Shown piece after piece: positions 1 through 8,493 of a stretch of DNA of 64,000 nucleotides (its first letter is position 1; each line of letters opens with the position of its first letter). Under the pieces are notes generated by a model. That model did no database searches. It was not told the DNA's origin and saw only the letters and a program-made list of their open reading frames with translations. A program made the position numbers and the translations under genes. The stretch spans positions 1 to 64,000 of the forward strand of contig JAIRWF010000035.1 of NCBI GenBank assembly GCA_031253335.1, in the 5' to 3' direction. The stretch is from Streptococcaceae bacterium. Lineage in GTDB: Bacteria > Bacillota > Bacilli > Lactobacillales > Streptococcaceae.

Positions 1-3000
1 CCACTTGTACTCAAACTCGTCGAATTTGACAAACTTGCGCTGTCTGATAAACTGTCAGAATTTGACAAGCTGTTTGAAGTTGATGTGCTGATAGAGTTAG
101 AAAGACTCGCTGAATTAGAGTTTGAAAGACTTCCTGAATTAGACACGCTCGTACTATTTGATAGACTGCCGCTTGTGCTCAAGCTTTCTGAATTCGACGA
201 ACTCCCAGACTGGCTCAAGCTTTCTGAGTCTGATAAGCTTCCTGAATTTGACAGACTTCCACTATTTGACAAGCTACCACTATTGCTCAAGCTCTCCGAA
301 TTTGACAGACTCGTACTGTTTGACAAGCTACCGCTGTTACTTAAACTTTCAGAATTTGACAGACTCGTACTGTTTGACAAACTACCACTATTGCTCAAGC
401 TCTCCGAATTTGACAGACTCGTACTGTTTGACAAGCTGTCGCTGTTACTCAAACTCTCTGAGCCTGATAAGCTCCCCGAGTTTGACAAACTGCTACTATT
501 ACTCAAACTTTCACTTGTTGACAGACTTGTCAAATTTGACAGACTCATGGAATCAGAGAGACTGCCGCTCGTAAGCTCCGACGTTGAATTTGACAGGCTC
601 ACTGAGCCCGACTCACTAAGTGAGAGTGATGTGGAATCTTCTTCATAGACGACCATAAATGCCTGCATGGCACTATCTGTCTGAGATGTCCCATTCGCAG
701 TCGTATCAAAGAGTCCATTAGCCAAAAGAGCTGCCGCGAGCGTTTCGTAGCTCTTCCCGTCAGGCCCCACCACATGATAAGTGTAGCCCACCCGCGCGAG
801 GTCCGCATCCGTCACAGGCAGTGCAATCGTCCCATTCGACACGCCCGCACTGCTATAACCATTTCCTGCTATCACCGTATTTGGGATTGCAGGATAAGCC
901 GCTCCTGTCCCAGGATTTACACTAGGTGCGTTCTCTGAAACAACCCCCGCAAGCTGATAATCAGGCATCAGCAAAATCGTTAAACTCTGAGGCACACTGT
1001 CTGTGCTATTTCCACCATTTTCCGTGGCATCAAAGGTAAATAAGGTTCCCGCCACACTCGGATCCAAATGATAACCTGAAATAATCCCAGAAGTCACTAA
1101 CTGCGCCCAGGTCAGGCTTTCCCCCGTCGTTCCTGTAATACTGAGCGCAGACTGCTCAGGAATCGGACGACCCGCACTATCTGTAAAGGTTACATTGACC
1201 GTCTGACTATCTGCTGCCACATACAAAGTCGTCACAGCATTCGTCGTCGAAACAAGCGTACTAACAGGCTGCGTCTTTCCAGAAAGCTCAGACGCTCCAG
1301 CATAATGCCAACCCGCAGGTAAATTCCCACCTTTTCCCGTCGAAGTCGTATAATAACTAGCCGTCCAGCTAATTGTATTGCCATAGTTCGCAGGCGGAAG
1401 TGCCGTTCCAGCAGCCTCTTCTCCCATATTCGCCCCAGGCATACTGTTTGTTGCGATGACCTGACCTGTTTTCACATCCACATACTGATACGTTACCGAC
1501 TGAGCCGTCCCATAGACATAGATTTTATAGCTATTGGTCTGACCTCCCACAGGTACAATCGCATAATTCGCCTGTCCCAACGCATCCCCATTATCCGTCG
1601 TTGTCGTGGGATCACCCCCTGACTGATGGTCAGAAGCTGCGCCTGCATACGTCTGTACGCCCAAAGCCCACATATAGTTTGCTGGCATATGATCAAGCGC
1701 ATAATCCGTCGTCGCAAGATTTAACTGCTCACCAATAAAGCTGCCTTCAGCCTTGCTAAAATCCACCGAGTAAGTTCCCACAACCTTTCCCGTACTATCT
1801 ACATAGCTGATTTGAATCACGCCAGGCGTCAAGGCAAGGGTTTTTATCGCATTCGTATTCCCTGCAAGCTGCGTTGTCACCAGATTCCCCGAATAATCCA
1901 TCGCCGTAGCTGTCGAGCCATTAGAGACCTTCAAGGTTTGGAAAGCCACACCTGGTGCATTGGTTGCTGTGTTTGAGAGTGCCGTATTATTCCAAACTGA
2001 GATGGCCGAGTTATTCATGTTGAAGCTTGACATCCCTGAGAGATTAAAAATCGAGTTTCCCGTTGCATTTCCATTGTTATTATTGATGGCAAGCGATTTT
2101 GGTGAGATAAAACGCACCAACTGCGAACTATTCATGTAAAAGACGGAGGTGTTAGACGTCTGGTTGATTGTGAGTACTGTCCCTGGATTAAAGACCATCG
2201 CAAAGGTTCCGCCCTGCGCATTATCCACCCCATCAAAGGTATTCCCCGTGATGCCCACATAAGGCGCAGTAATCGTTGCATTTTGCCCATACTGGTAGAA
2301 CGCATTCAGCACACTCGCATTTCCGCGCGAGCTAAAGTCATCTGCTAACGTCACATTAAACTTCTGTTTGAACCAAGCTGCATTCATGGACAGGCTCTGC
2401 TCAACACTATTGGCGTTTCCAGCACCACCAGCCCCCCAGAGCGAAAGATTCCGCAAAAGCCCCGCATAGCCGTTGTAGGTCGCATTAAAGTTATCTCCCG
2501 TGATAAAATACCCATAATCTCCCCAGAAAGGCGCCCGATCGGAGACTGAGTTCGGCATGGTAAACGTCAAGGTCACATTGTCTCCAATCGCAACCCCATG
2601 CACCGCACCTGTGTCAGATGCTGTATTGACATGATCCCACGACATGAAATAAACCCCGCTATCTGTCGTGTTATCCGCTGTCGTCTGATAGCTAATTGTT
2701 GCCCCATTTGCAATATTCAACGCGCCAACCGTCATGAACTCTGCCATCGTGTTCCACTGGACATTTCCTGAGAGCGTCACGAGCGAGTCCTCCGCATCTA
2801 CAAGACGTGCCGGCATGTTTTGATTGTACGAGCCTGTCACCACGGCTTGCGCAAGTGCTGGGTCTTGTGTCACATTGTTGATATTGAACTCCCACTTACC
2901 ATCATTGGTTGCAGCCGTTCCAAAAGGCGACATGATGACCGAGCGTTGTGAGCCCGAAGAAGCCGAGTGATCGCTTGAGAGCTGGGACAAAATGACATTT

Positions 3001-3911
3001 GTCAATGTGAAAATTCCCACATTGCTAGGCACATTGCTATTTAGCTTCGCAGATTGCGAAGGTCCCGTTAGTGCAGGATTACTGTTATTCGTTGCACTCG
3101 GCGTACCCACAGCGAGCGTCACATTTAGCCCCAAATTGAGCTTATGCCCCGCCCCATCAATAATAATCGAGCTCGTACGCGCAAGTAATCCCGCATTATT
3201 TGCAGCCGTGACTGTATTTGCAAGTTGTCCTGGCGTTGTATTGGCAATGTCTCCTGTCAGCTCAATATAGCTGATTGTATTGTTATTGTAGGCATTTGTA
3301 AAGTCCGTCCAATTGGCGACAGCCGCATAAGTTCCCGCAGCAATAGCCGCAGCTTTATATTGAGTCGAGTTTGCCACCTGCTCAGGGGTGACTACCGTGA
3401 CTGATGAGGGGGTATTTTTGCTAGGATTTTGAACACTGTTGTTAAAGTCCGTGCGTCCCGTATCAGGGTCCGCAGAAACTGTTCCTAAAAGTGTCCCAGA
3501 AAGCGTCGTTGAGGCAAGTGTCTGAGTTTTCGTAAGCGATGTGCTATCCGACTCTGAAAGCGCCAAAGAAAGAGACTCGCTCGTCTCAATGGAGTCTGAT
3601 AAGCTCTCTGAGTTGCTCTCACTGACTTCCATTGACTCTGATGAGGACAAACTCTCAGAAGCCGCAGTCGTGTCAGACGTTAAGGCGGGGATTGTCGCAC
3701 CTGATTGTGTCACCAGCGTATCTGCTGTCACTTGTGAAGCCATGGTCGCGTCGGCATGAAGAACTTGAGGAGATGCCGCAGCTCCCGCAAAGACCCCTGA
3801 GAAAGTTGTCAGAGTCGCATACATCCAGTTTCTTCCTTTTTTATAAGCCCGGTAATGCTCTTTTTTCTGACTATCCCGCATGATTTTCTTCTGCATATTC
3901 TTTTTGCTCAT
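1..3911 (-). CDS. Serine-rich-repeat surface adhesin with KxYKxGKxW-type signal peptide; C-terminus is beyond the window edge
   Basis: Minus-strand reading from ATG at 3911 (upstream ggagcctcaaca): MSKKNMQKKIMRDSQKKEHYRAYKKGRNWMYATLTTFSGVFAGAAASPQVLHADA..., then an SES/SLS segment, a large Asn/Thr/Gly-rich domain, then SLSNSTSLSNSESLS repeats running off position 1. Confidence 0.9.
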   Translation of the reverse strand, partial: MSKKNMQKKIMRDSQKKEHYRAYKKGRNWMYATLTTFSGVFAGAAASPQVLHADATMASQVTADTLVTQSGATIPALTSDTTAASESLSSSESMEVSESNSESLSDSIETSESLSLALSESDSTSLTKTQTLASTTLSGTLLGTVSADPDTGRTDFNNSVQNPSKNTPSSVTVVTPEQVANSTQYKAAAIAAGTYAAVANWTDFTNAYNNNTISYIELTGDIANTTPGQLANTVTAANNAGLLARTSSIIIDGAGHKLNLGLNVTLAVGTPSATNNSNPALTGPSQSAKLNSNVPSNVGIFTLTNVILSQLSSDHSASSGSQRSVIMSPFGTAATNDGKWEFNINNVTQDPALAQAVVTGSYNQNMPARLVDAEDSLVTLSGNVQWNTMAEFMTVGALNIANGATISYQTTADNTTDSGVYFMSWDHVNTASDTGAVHGVAIGDNVTLTFTMPNSVSDRAPFWGDYGYFITGDNFNATYNGYAGLLRNLSLWGAGGAGNANSVEQSLSMNAAWFKQKFNVTLADDFSSRGNASVLNAFYQYGQNATITAPYVGITGNTFDGVDNAQGGTFAMVFNPGTVLTINQTSNTSVFYMNSSQLVRFISPKSLAINNNNGNATGNSIFNLSGMSSFNMNNSAISVWNNTALSNTATNAPGVAFQTLKVSNGSTATAMDYSGNLVTTQLAGNTNAIKTLALTPGVIQISYVDSTGKVVGTYSVDFSKAEGSFIGEQLNLATTDYALDHMPANYMWALGVQTYAGAASDHQSGGDPTTTTDNGDALGQANYAIVPVGGQTNSYKIYVYGTAQSVTYQYVDVKTGQVIATNSMPGANMGEEAAGTALPPANYGNTISWTASYYTTSTGKGGNLPAGWHYAGASELSGKTQPVSTLVSTTNAVTTLYVAADSQTVNVTFTDSAGRPIPEQSALSITGTTGESLTWAQLVTSGIISGYHLDPSVAGTLFTFDATENGGNSTDSVPQSLTILLMPDYQLAGVVSENAPSVNPGTGAAYPAIPNTVIAGNGYSSAGVSNGTIALPVTDADLARVGYTYHVVGPDGKSYETLAAALLANGLFDTTANGTSQTDSAMQAFMVVYEEDSTSLSLSESGSVSLSNSTSELTSGSLSDSMSLSNLTSLSTSESLSNSSSLSNSGSLSGSESLSNSDSLSNSTSLSNSESLSNSGSLSNSTSLSNSESLSNSGSLSNSTSLSNSESLSNSGSLSNSGSLSNSGSLSDSESLSQSGSSSNSESLSTSGSLSNSTSVSNSGSLSNSNSASLSNSISTSTSNSLSNSDSLSDSASLSNSTSLSTS
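274..435 (-). repeat. Three tandem 54-bp (18-codon) serine-rich repeat units
   Basis: 274-327 and 382-435 read identically (ctaccactattgctcaagctctccgaatttgacagactcgtactgtttgacaag); 328-381 is a diverged copy. Encodes (S)LSNSxSLSNSESLSNSGS on the minus strand. Confidence 0.85.
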
Positions 3912-4190
3912 TGTTGAGGCTCCACATTCTAAAATTTTTTTGAGAAAGTATCTGCTTTCTGGATTTTCATTCTATCTCTTTTTCCCTTGAGTTCAAAGAG
4001 TTTTGAAGGTGCCTCAGTTGATAGTTTATCAACCAATCTCTATTTGTTTGGGAAGCTAATTACTTATTTCTCACATCTTTTAGAAAATTGTTAGTTTATC
4101 AGGTGTGAACTTTTTCTACGTTTGTTTTTCATTTTTTAGAAAAATAACTTTACGCTATAATTATTTTAGAATAAAATAATAGGAGAAAAT

Positions 4191-4790
4191 ATGATTACAG
4201 AAAGTCAGCAAAAAATCATAGACGCTTTTCTCATCGCAGTCCAAGAGGCCAAATCTTTTCGCTCTGTTTCCATGCTCAAAGTCGCAAAAGTTGCTGGAAT
4301 TTCCCCACAGGCCATTTACCGCAAACACTTTAACAGCATTGAGGACATCCTCAAGACCTTGAAGCGCACCATCAAACGAGACCTCCTAGACGCCAGCCAA
4401 AGCCGACTTGAAAAAAATCCTGGCGTATCCCCCTTTAGCGTCATTTCTGAGGATCTTCTTCCCATCTTTTTCAAGCATCAGCTTGCTCTCAAAGTTTTTT
4501 ACAACTATCTAGGGACTAAGGATCTTGCCTTTTTAGAAAATGTTCTTTCAGAGTTTCTATCCCCCAATCTTGGAAATGAATGCCCAGAGGTAATCAGCCC
4601 TCCAGATTTTTTCCCAAAACTCCTCGTTCGTATGCTGCTAACGATTTTATTAGAATGGCTTTCACAAGACAATCCAACCCCGCCCACTCTCTTTCGCGCT
4701 CAATTTCTCGCGTTATGTGAAACTTTCCAGATCAAATCCTACATGCACGAGAAGCCTCAGGTGCATGACGAGCGATTAAAAAAGGTATAA
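4191..4790 (+). CDS. TetR-family transcriptional regulator
   Basis: N-terminal HTH-like [17 protein letters not shown]...[31 protein letters not shown] aggagaaaat before ATG. Confidence 0.8.
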   Translation: MITESQQKIIDAFLIAVQEAKSFRSVSMLKVAKVAGISPQAIYRKHFNSIEDILKTLKRTIKRDLLDASQSRLEKNPGVSPFSVISEDLLPIFFKHQLALKVFYNYLGTKDLAFLENVLSEFLSPNLGNECPEVISPPDFFPKLLVRMLLTILLEWLSQDNPTPPTLFRAQFLALCETFQIKSYMHEKPQVHDERLKKV

Positions 4791-4797
4791 TAAGGTC

Positions 4798-5154
4798 GTG
4801 AAACCTTACTATACCTATCTTTTACGCTGTGCTGATGGCACCCTCTACTGTGGCTTTACAGATAATGTCGAAAAGCGTGTTGAAGCTCACAACAATGGGC
4901 GTGATGGCGCTAAATATACAAAAACCAGGCGCCCTGTTTATCTCGTCGCGTACATTGCCTTTGACGCGAAAGATGTCACACGCCTTGCGGACGACACAAA
5001 CGACGGGCTCAATCTGACGACTGAAAAACTTGCCCTCCGCTGTGAATGGTGGGTCAAGCACCAGCTCCACAGCCCGCAAGCAAAACTCGATTTCTTTACG
5101 AGCCAGGATTTGTCTCATTTTGAAGCCTGGCTCAAACGAAAAAGCGCTAAGTAG
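4798..5154 (+). CDS. GIY-YIG nuclease superfamily protein
   Basis: GTG start; [31 protein letters not shown] matches the GIY-YIG N-terminal pattern. Confidence 0.75.
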   Translation: MKPYYTYLLRCADGTLYCGFTDNVEKRVEAHNNGRDGAKYTKTRRPVYLVAYIAFDAKDVTRLADDTNDGLNLTTEKLALRCEWWVKHQLHSPQAKLDFFTSQDLSHFEAWLKRKSAK

Positions 5155-5161
5155 CGCTTTT
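5140..5161. terminator. Bidirectional intrinsic terminator between the GIY-YIG gene and pyrE
   Basis: aaaagcgctaagtagcgctttt inverted repeat with A/T flanks. Confidence 0.7.
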
Positions 5162-5792
5162 AATGTTGCCAACTTTCCTGATTTTCCTTGAATCGTTTGA
5201 GTAATTCGAGTTCATCGGCTGTCACGTAGCCCGTCTCTTGTGCGATTTCAATCAAATGACTGTAATTGGTGAGGGTCACGAGTATGCGACCTGCTGCTTC
5301 AAAATTTGCCACTGCTTTTGGCAACTCATAGGTGAAAATCGCTGCAACTCCTAAGATTTCAGCACCTTCCCGTTCCGCCGCAGCCACTGCTTCAAGGACA
5401 GAACCTCCCGTTGAGATGAGGTCTTCGATGACGACCATCTTTTGTCCAGGCGTCACGCGTCCCTCCACTTGATTCCCAGCGCCGTGGTCTTTGGGTTTTG
5501 AGCGAATATAAGCAAAAGGTAAATTCATTTTATCCGCAATAATCGCCCCATGCGGAATGCCTGCTGTTGCCGTTCCCGCAATGACTTCAGCATCTGGAAA
5601 CTCCGCTTTTAGAAGCTCCACAAAACCATCTTCAATGTGCGTGCGCACCTCGGGATAGGCAAGGGTCACCCGATTATCCGTATAAATTGGCGATTGAATT
5701 CCCGACGCCCAAGTAAAAGGCGCACTGGGGGACAACGTCACCGCCTTAATCTTAAGTAAATCCTCTGCAATTTGTGTCGCTGTATCAGTCAT
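5160..5792 (-). CDS. pyrE: Orotate phosphoribosyltransferase
   Basis: [41 protein letters not shown]...[20 protein letters not shown] at 5792 is preceded by GGAGG. Confidence 0.95.
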   Translation of the reverse strand: MTDTATQIAEDLLKIKAVTLSPSAPFTWASGIQSPIYTDNRVTLAYPEVRTHIEDGFVELLKAEFPDAEVIAGTATAGIPHGAIIADKMNLPFAYIRSKPKDHGAGNQVEGRVTPGQKMVVIEDLISTGGSVLEAVAAAEREGAEILGVAAIFTYELPKAVANFEAAGRILVTLTNYSHLIEIAQETGYVTADELELLKRFKENQESWQH

Positions 5793-5945
5793 AATGCCTC
5801 CCAAATTTGATACTTCATTTTATCACGAAATCCCTTGTCTGTCAGATTTGACAAGATATATCACTCCATTTTTGTTAAATTTGACAACTTCCAGATAACC
5901 AAAAAGTCTGTCAATTTTTGAAATGACAGTATTTGATAGCTTTTA

Positions 5946-6181
5946 AGGTTACCTCTATCTCCGCGCTTTGCGCTGCGCTGTCCATGCTCGCTAAGCCAGC
6001 AAAGCTGGCAAGTCGCATGGCAACTCCCTGCTTTTCGCCTAGCTAAAGCAGGTCCATTCGCTCTAAGTGACTAAAGTGCCGTAGCGAAGGATGGCTGTTG
6101 GTGCGGTCTGCACCTTACAGCGATGCTAGTAGGATTATCAGAGCGGACAGCCCGACACAAGTGGCGAAGATAGACACGTCC
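5946..6181 (-). repeat. Large structured intergenic element (member C of the ggRcgtgtcta...tagaggtaacct family)
   Basis: Minus strand begins ggacgtgtctatct and ends agatagaggtaacct. Internal inverted repeats: GCTGTCC/GGACAGC, GGTGC/GCACC within GCTGT/ACAGC, TTCGCT/AGCGAA, CCTGCTTT/AAAGCAGG, CCATGC/GCATGG, GCCAGC/GCTGGC. Confidence 0.6.
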
Positions 6182-6186
6182 TTAAC

Positions 6187-8484
6187 TTAATTGCGTTTCT
6201 TTTTGCGATTGCTTGCTGAAACATATTGCGCAGCTGCAAGGCCAAGTCCCGCCATAATGAATGTATAACCTGCTGTTGTCATGCCATAGTCATCTCGGTC
6301 CTCAGTTTGTGGGAGAGTCTTATTGTAGCTCACAGGAATCAGATGAACTGGAGTTTCTGGCTTCGGCAAGCTAACTGGCTGGGAAGTCGGCTTATAACTC
6401 TCTGGAGTTGGAACATGGGGCTTAGCTGACGTTTTGGGGTTCGTAATACTGGGGCTTGTCTCAGATACTGGTAATTTCTCCCATTGTGCCTTTAACGTGA
6501 GATTCGCAGTCACATGAGGATAGCTACTCCCTGGTTGATAGCTTTTCCCATCGCTTCCTGCCCAAGCAATGAATTTATAGCCCGCACGCGTTGGAATCTT
6601 AGACGAAAGTGTATAAGAATCATTTTCTTTGACGACCGCTTCATCTGGTGCTCCTTTTCCACCATTGGCATCGTAAAATACTGTGTAGGTCTGATAGACT
6701 GTGATATACTGCAGTTCATCTTGCTCAATGTCGGACGAATCAAGTCCAGATTGCGGATCTGTTGTAACCACAAGGTCAGTGTTCGGGTCTGTGTAGGTAT
6801 AAGTAACCGTATATTTTCCAGCCTGAGCGACTTTAAAAGTACCATCCTCAGAGACGTTTGAAACGATATTTCCAGACGGGTCATACACAGTAAGAGTCAG
6901 GTCACCTGCTGCAAGCGCAGAAAGAATTTGACTGTTTGTAAGCTGATTGCCTGCTGAGCCATAAACTTTTAGGCCCTGACTGGCATTTGAAAGTTGTTTC
7001 GGATCAACCGTTGTGTTCACTAGGACAGTCTGGTCTGGTCCTGGTGTAATGGCAAGGTAAATCACACTAATTGTCTGATTGATAAACGCAAGGTTTCCCT
7101 CAGAATCCTCCCATTGCCACTCTACCGTATAGGTTTTCGTATAATCTTCATCTGCCGTACCACCAGAAGGAAGAGAGTAAGTCCCATCCGCATTAGCCGT
7201 TAAAGGCGTAAGCGTCTCATCATCATTGTCCGTGATGATAACGGTCGGTTTTGCGGAACTATCCGTTGGATCAACTACCGAGACGCCTTGCTTACTTGGA
7301 TCATACGTATAAGCACTTGGCGCGCTTACACGCCCCGTAATCGCAGGTTGATAAGGATCTGTTGCTTGCAAACCTGCTACATTTATTGTTCGCATATCGG
7401 TCAATCCACCATAGCTAAACACCACCGTATAGACACCGGCTTCATCTGGCGAAAAACTTGTGACACCCGTATCTAAGGTCGTATTTTGATAGTAAGAATC
7501 CGAATCTGGCCCCGTAACAGTAATCGTTGCATCGCTCAAATCTCCATTTGGCGTGCTATTTTTAAGTGCTTCAATCGACGACAAATCAAAGACACCACCA
7601 TCACTATCCGCAAGGCCTTGAAGACTTATTGACGTTGTTCCACCAAGCTGACTAAACGCCACCGTATTATCAATCTCAGGAGAGACATTAATCACTGCAG
7701 TTGCCGATATTGTCACACTTTTTTGCTCCAGCGTCGTATAGGTATAATTATAGCTTACTGTATAACTTCCCGCGACATCAGGCGTAAAGCTACCTGAGCT
7801 GATGTCAGTTGCTAGATTACTTCCTGAAGGGACACTAGTTAAACTTATTGACGTAAGGCTGCCATTTCCCAACTCATCTGGATCCGTTATGGTCGCATTT
7901 GTAGGTAATGTGATTGCCGTCCCGACAGTGCCTGTCGTTGGGATGCCATCAGGAGCACTAATGCTAGGAGTTGTTGGGGTATCTTGTGACCAACTATCAC
8001 CCCCATTATAGATTAAAATGTGTCCTGACGTACTTGAAAGTGTCGTGTTAGCATCGTATTCTGCAATTTTTGTGAAGCTATTGTCCCAACTTGTACTTCC
8101 AGCATCATTGATGTTTGGGCTCGTCCCCAGGATAAAGGAAATCATTCCTGCATTCGTCGTGAGTGGAACATTTGCAACGTAAGCCGTCCCAGCGCTATTT
8201 AGCGTCAGAACTACGTAACTGCCACTTCCACTGCCATACCATACCCAGGCATAAGGCGTCCCTGAAGAAACTTGACTCGCACTTATACCAATCGTTACTG
8301 TATTTGCAGCAGGTGCGTCTGCATAAACGCTAATACCTTGCTCGTCAAAGAGCACAGTCGGCGCCACTAGTCCCACAGAAAGAGTAGCCAAAAGCGAGGC
8401 CCCGTAGAGCCAAACTTTTTTTGTTTTATGTGCAGCCTCTAAGCTCGGATGAAGACGCTGTATCCTACTAAAACGTGTTGCCAT
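6187..8484 (-). CDS. LPXTG (LPQTE) cell-wall-anchored protein with putative starch/carbohydrate-binding N-domain and an InlB-type repeat
   Basis: Signal-like N-terminus, YAWVWYGSGSGSYVVL...WSQDTP domain, TVFYDANGGKGAPDEAVVKENDSYTL...GYKFIAWAGSDG repeat, LPQTEDRDDYG + TM + KKKRN. Confidence 0.85.
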   Translation of the reverse strand: MATRFSRIQRLHPSLEAAHKTKKVWLYGASLLATLSVGLVAPTVLFDEQGISVYADAPAANTVTIGISASQVSSGTPYAWVWYGSGSGSYVVLTLNSAGTAYVANVPLTTNAGMISFILGTSPNINDAGSTSWDNSFTKIAEYDANTTLSSTSGHILIYNGGDSWSQDTPTTPSISAPDGIPTTGTVGTAITLPTNATITDPDELGNGSLTSISLTSVPSGSNLATDISSGSFTPDVAGSYTVSYNYTYTTLEQKSVTISATAVINVSPEIDNTVAFSQLGGTTSISLQGLADSDGGVFDLSSIEALKNSTPNGDLSDATITVTGPDSDSYYQNTTLDTGVTSFSPDEAGVYTVVFSYGGLTDMRTINVAGLQATDPYQPAITGRVSAPSAYTYDPSKQGVSVVDPTDSSAKPTVIITDNDDETLTPLTANADGTYSLPSGGTADEDYTKTYTVEWQWEDSEGNLAFINQTISVIYLAITPGPDQTVLVNTTVDPKQLSNASQGLKVYGSAGNQLTNSQILSALAAGDLTLTVYDPSGNIVSNVSEDGTFKVAQAGKYTVTYTYTDPNTDLVVTTDPQSGLDSSDIEQDELQYITVYQTYTVFYDANGGKGAPDEAVVKENDSYTLSSKIPTRAGYKFIAWAGSDGKSYQPGSSYPHVTANLTLKAQWEKLPVSETSPSITNPKTSAKPHVPTPESYKPTSQPVSLPKPETPVHLIPVSYNKTLPQTEDRDDYGMTTAGYTFIMAGLGLAAAQYVSASNRKKKRN

Positions 8485-8493
8485 CAGAAAACC

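Noticed and set aside
85-648. Long plus-strand ORFs (85..648, 158..574) rich in LSEFDRLVLFDKLPLLLK
   Set aside because: They are the antisense of the serine-rich adhesin repeats; the minus-strand frame is continuous with a signal peptide and RBS.
5960-6000. gtccatgctcgc in element C resembling the RNase P GUCCAUGCUCGC block
   Set aside because: The surrounding conserved GAGGAAA and other rnpB blocks are absent, and a complete rnpB exists at 62.5-63.1 kb.
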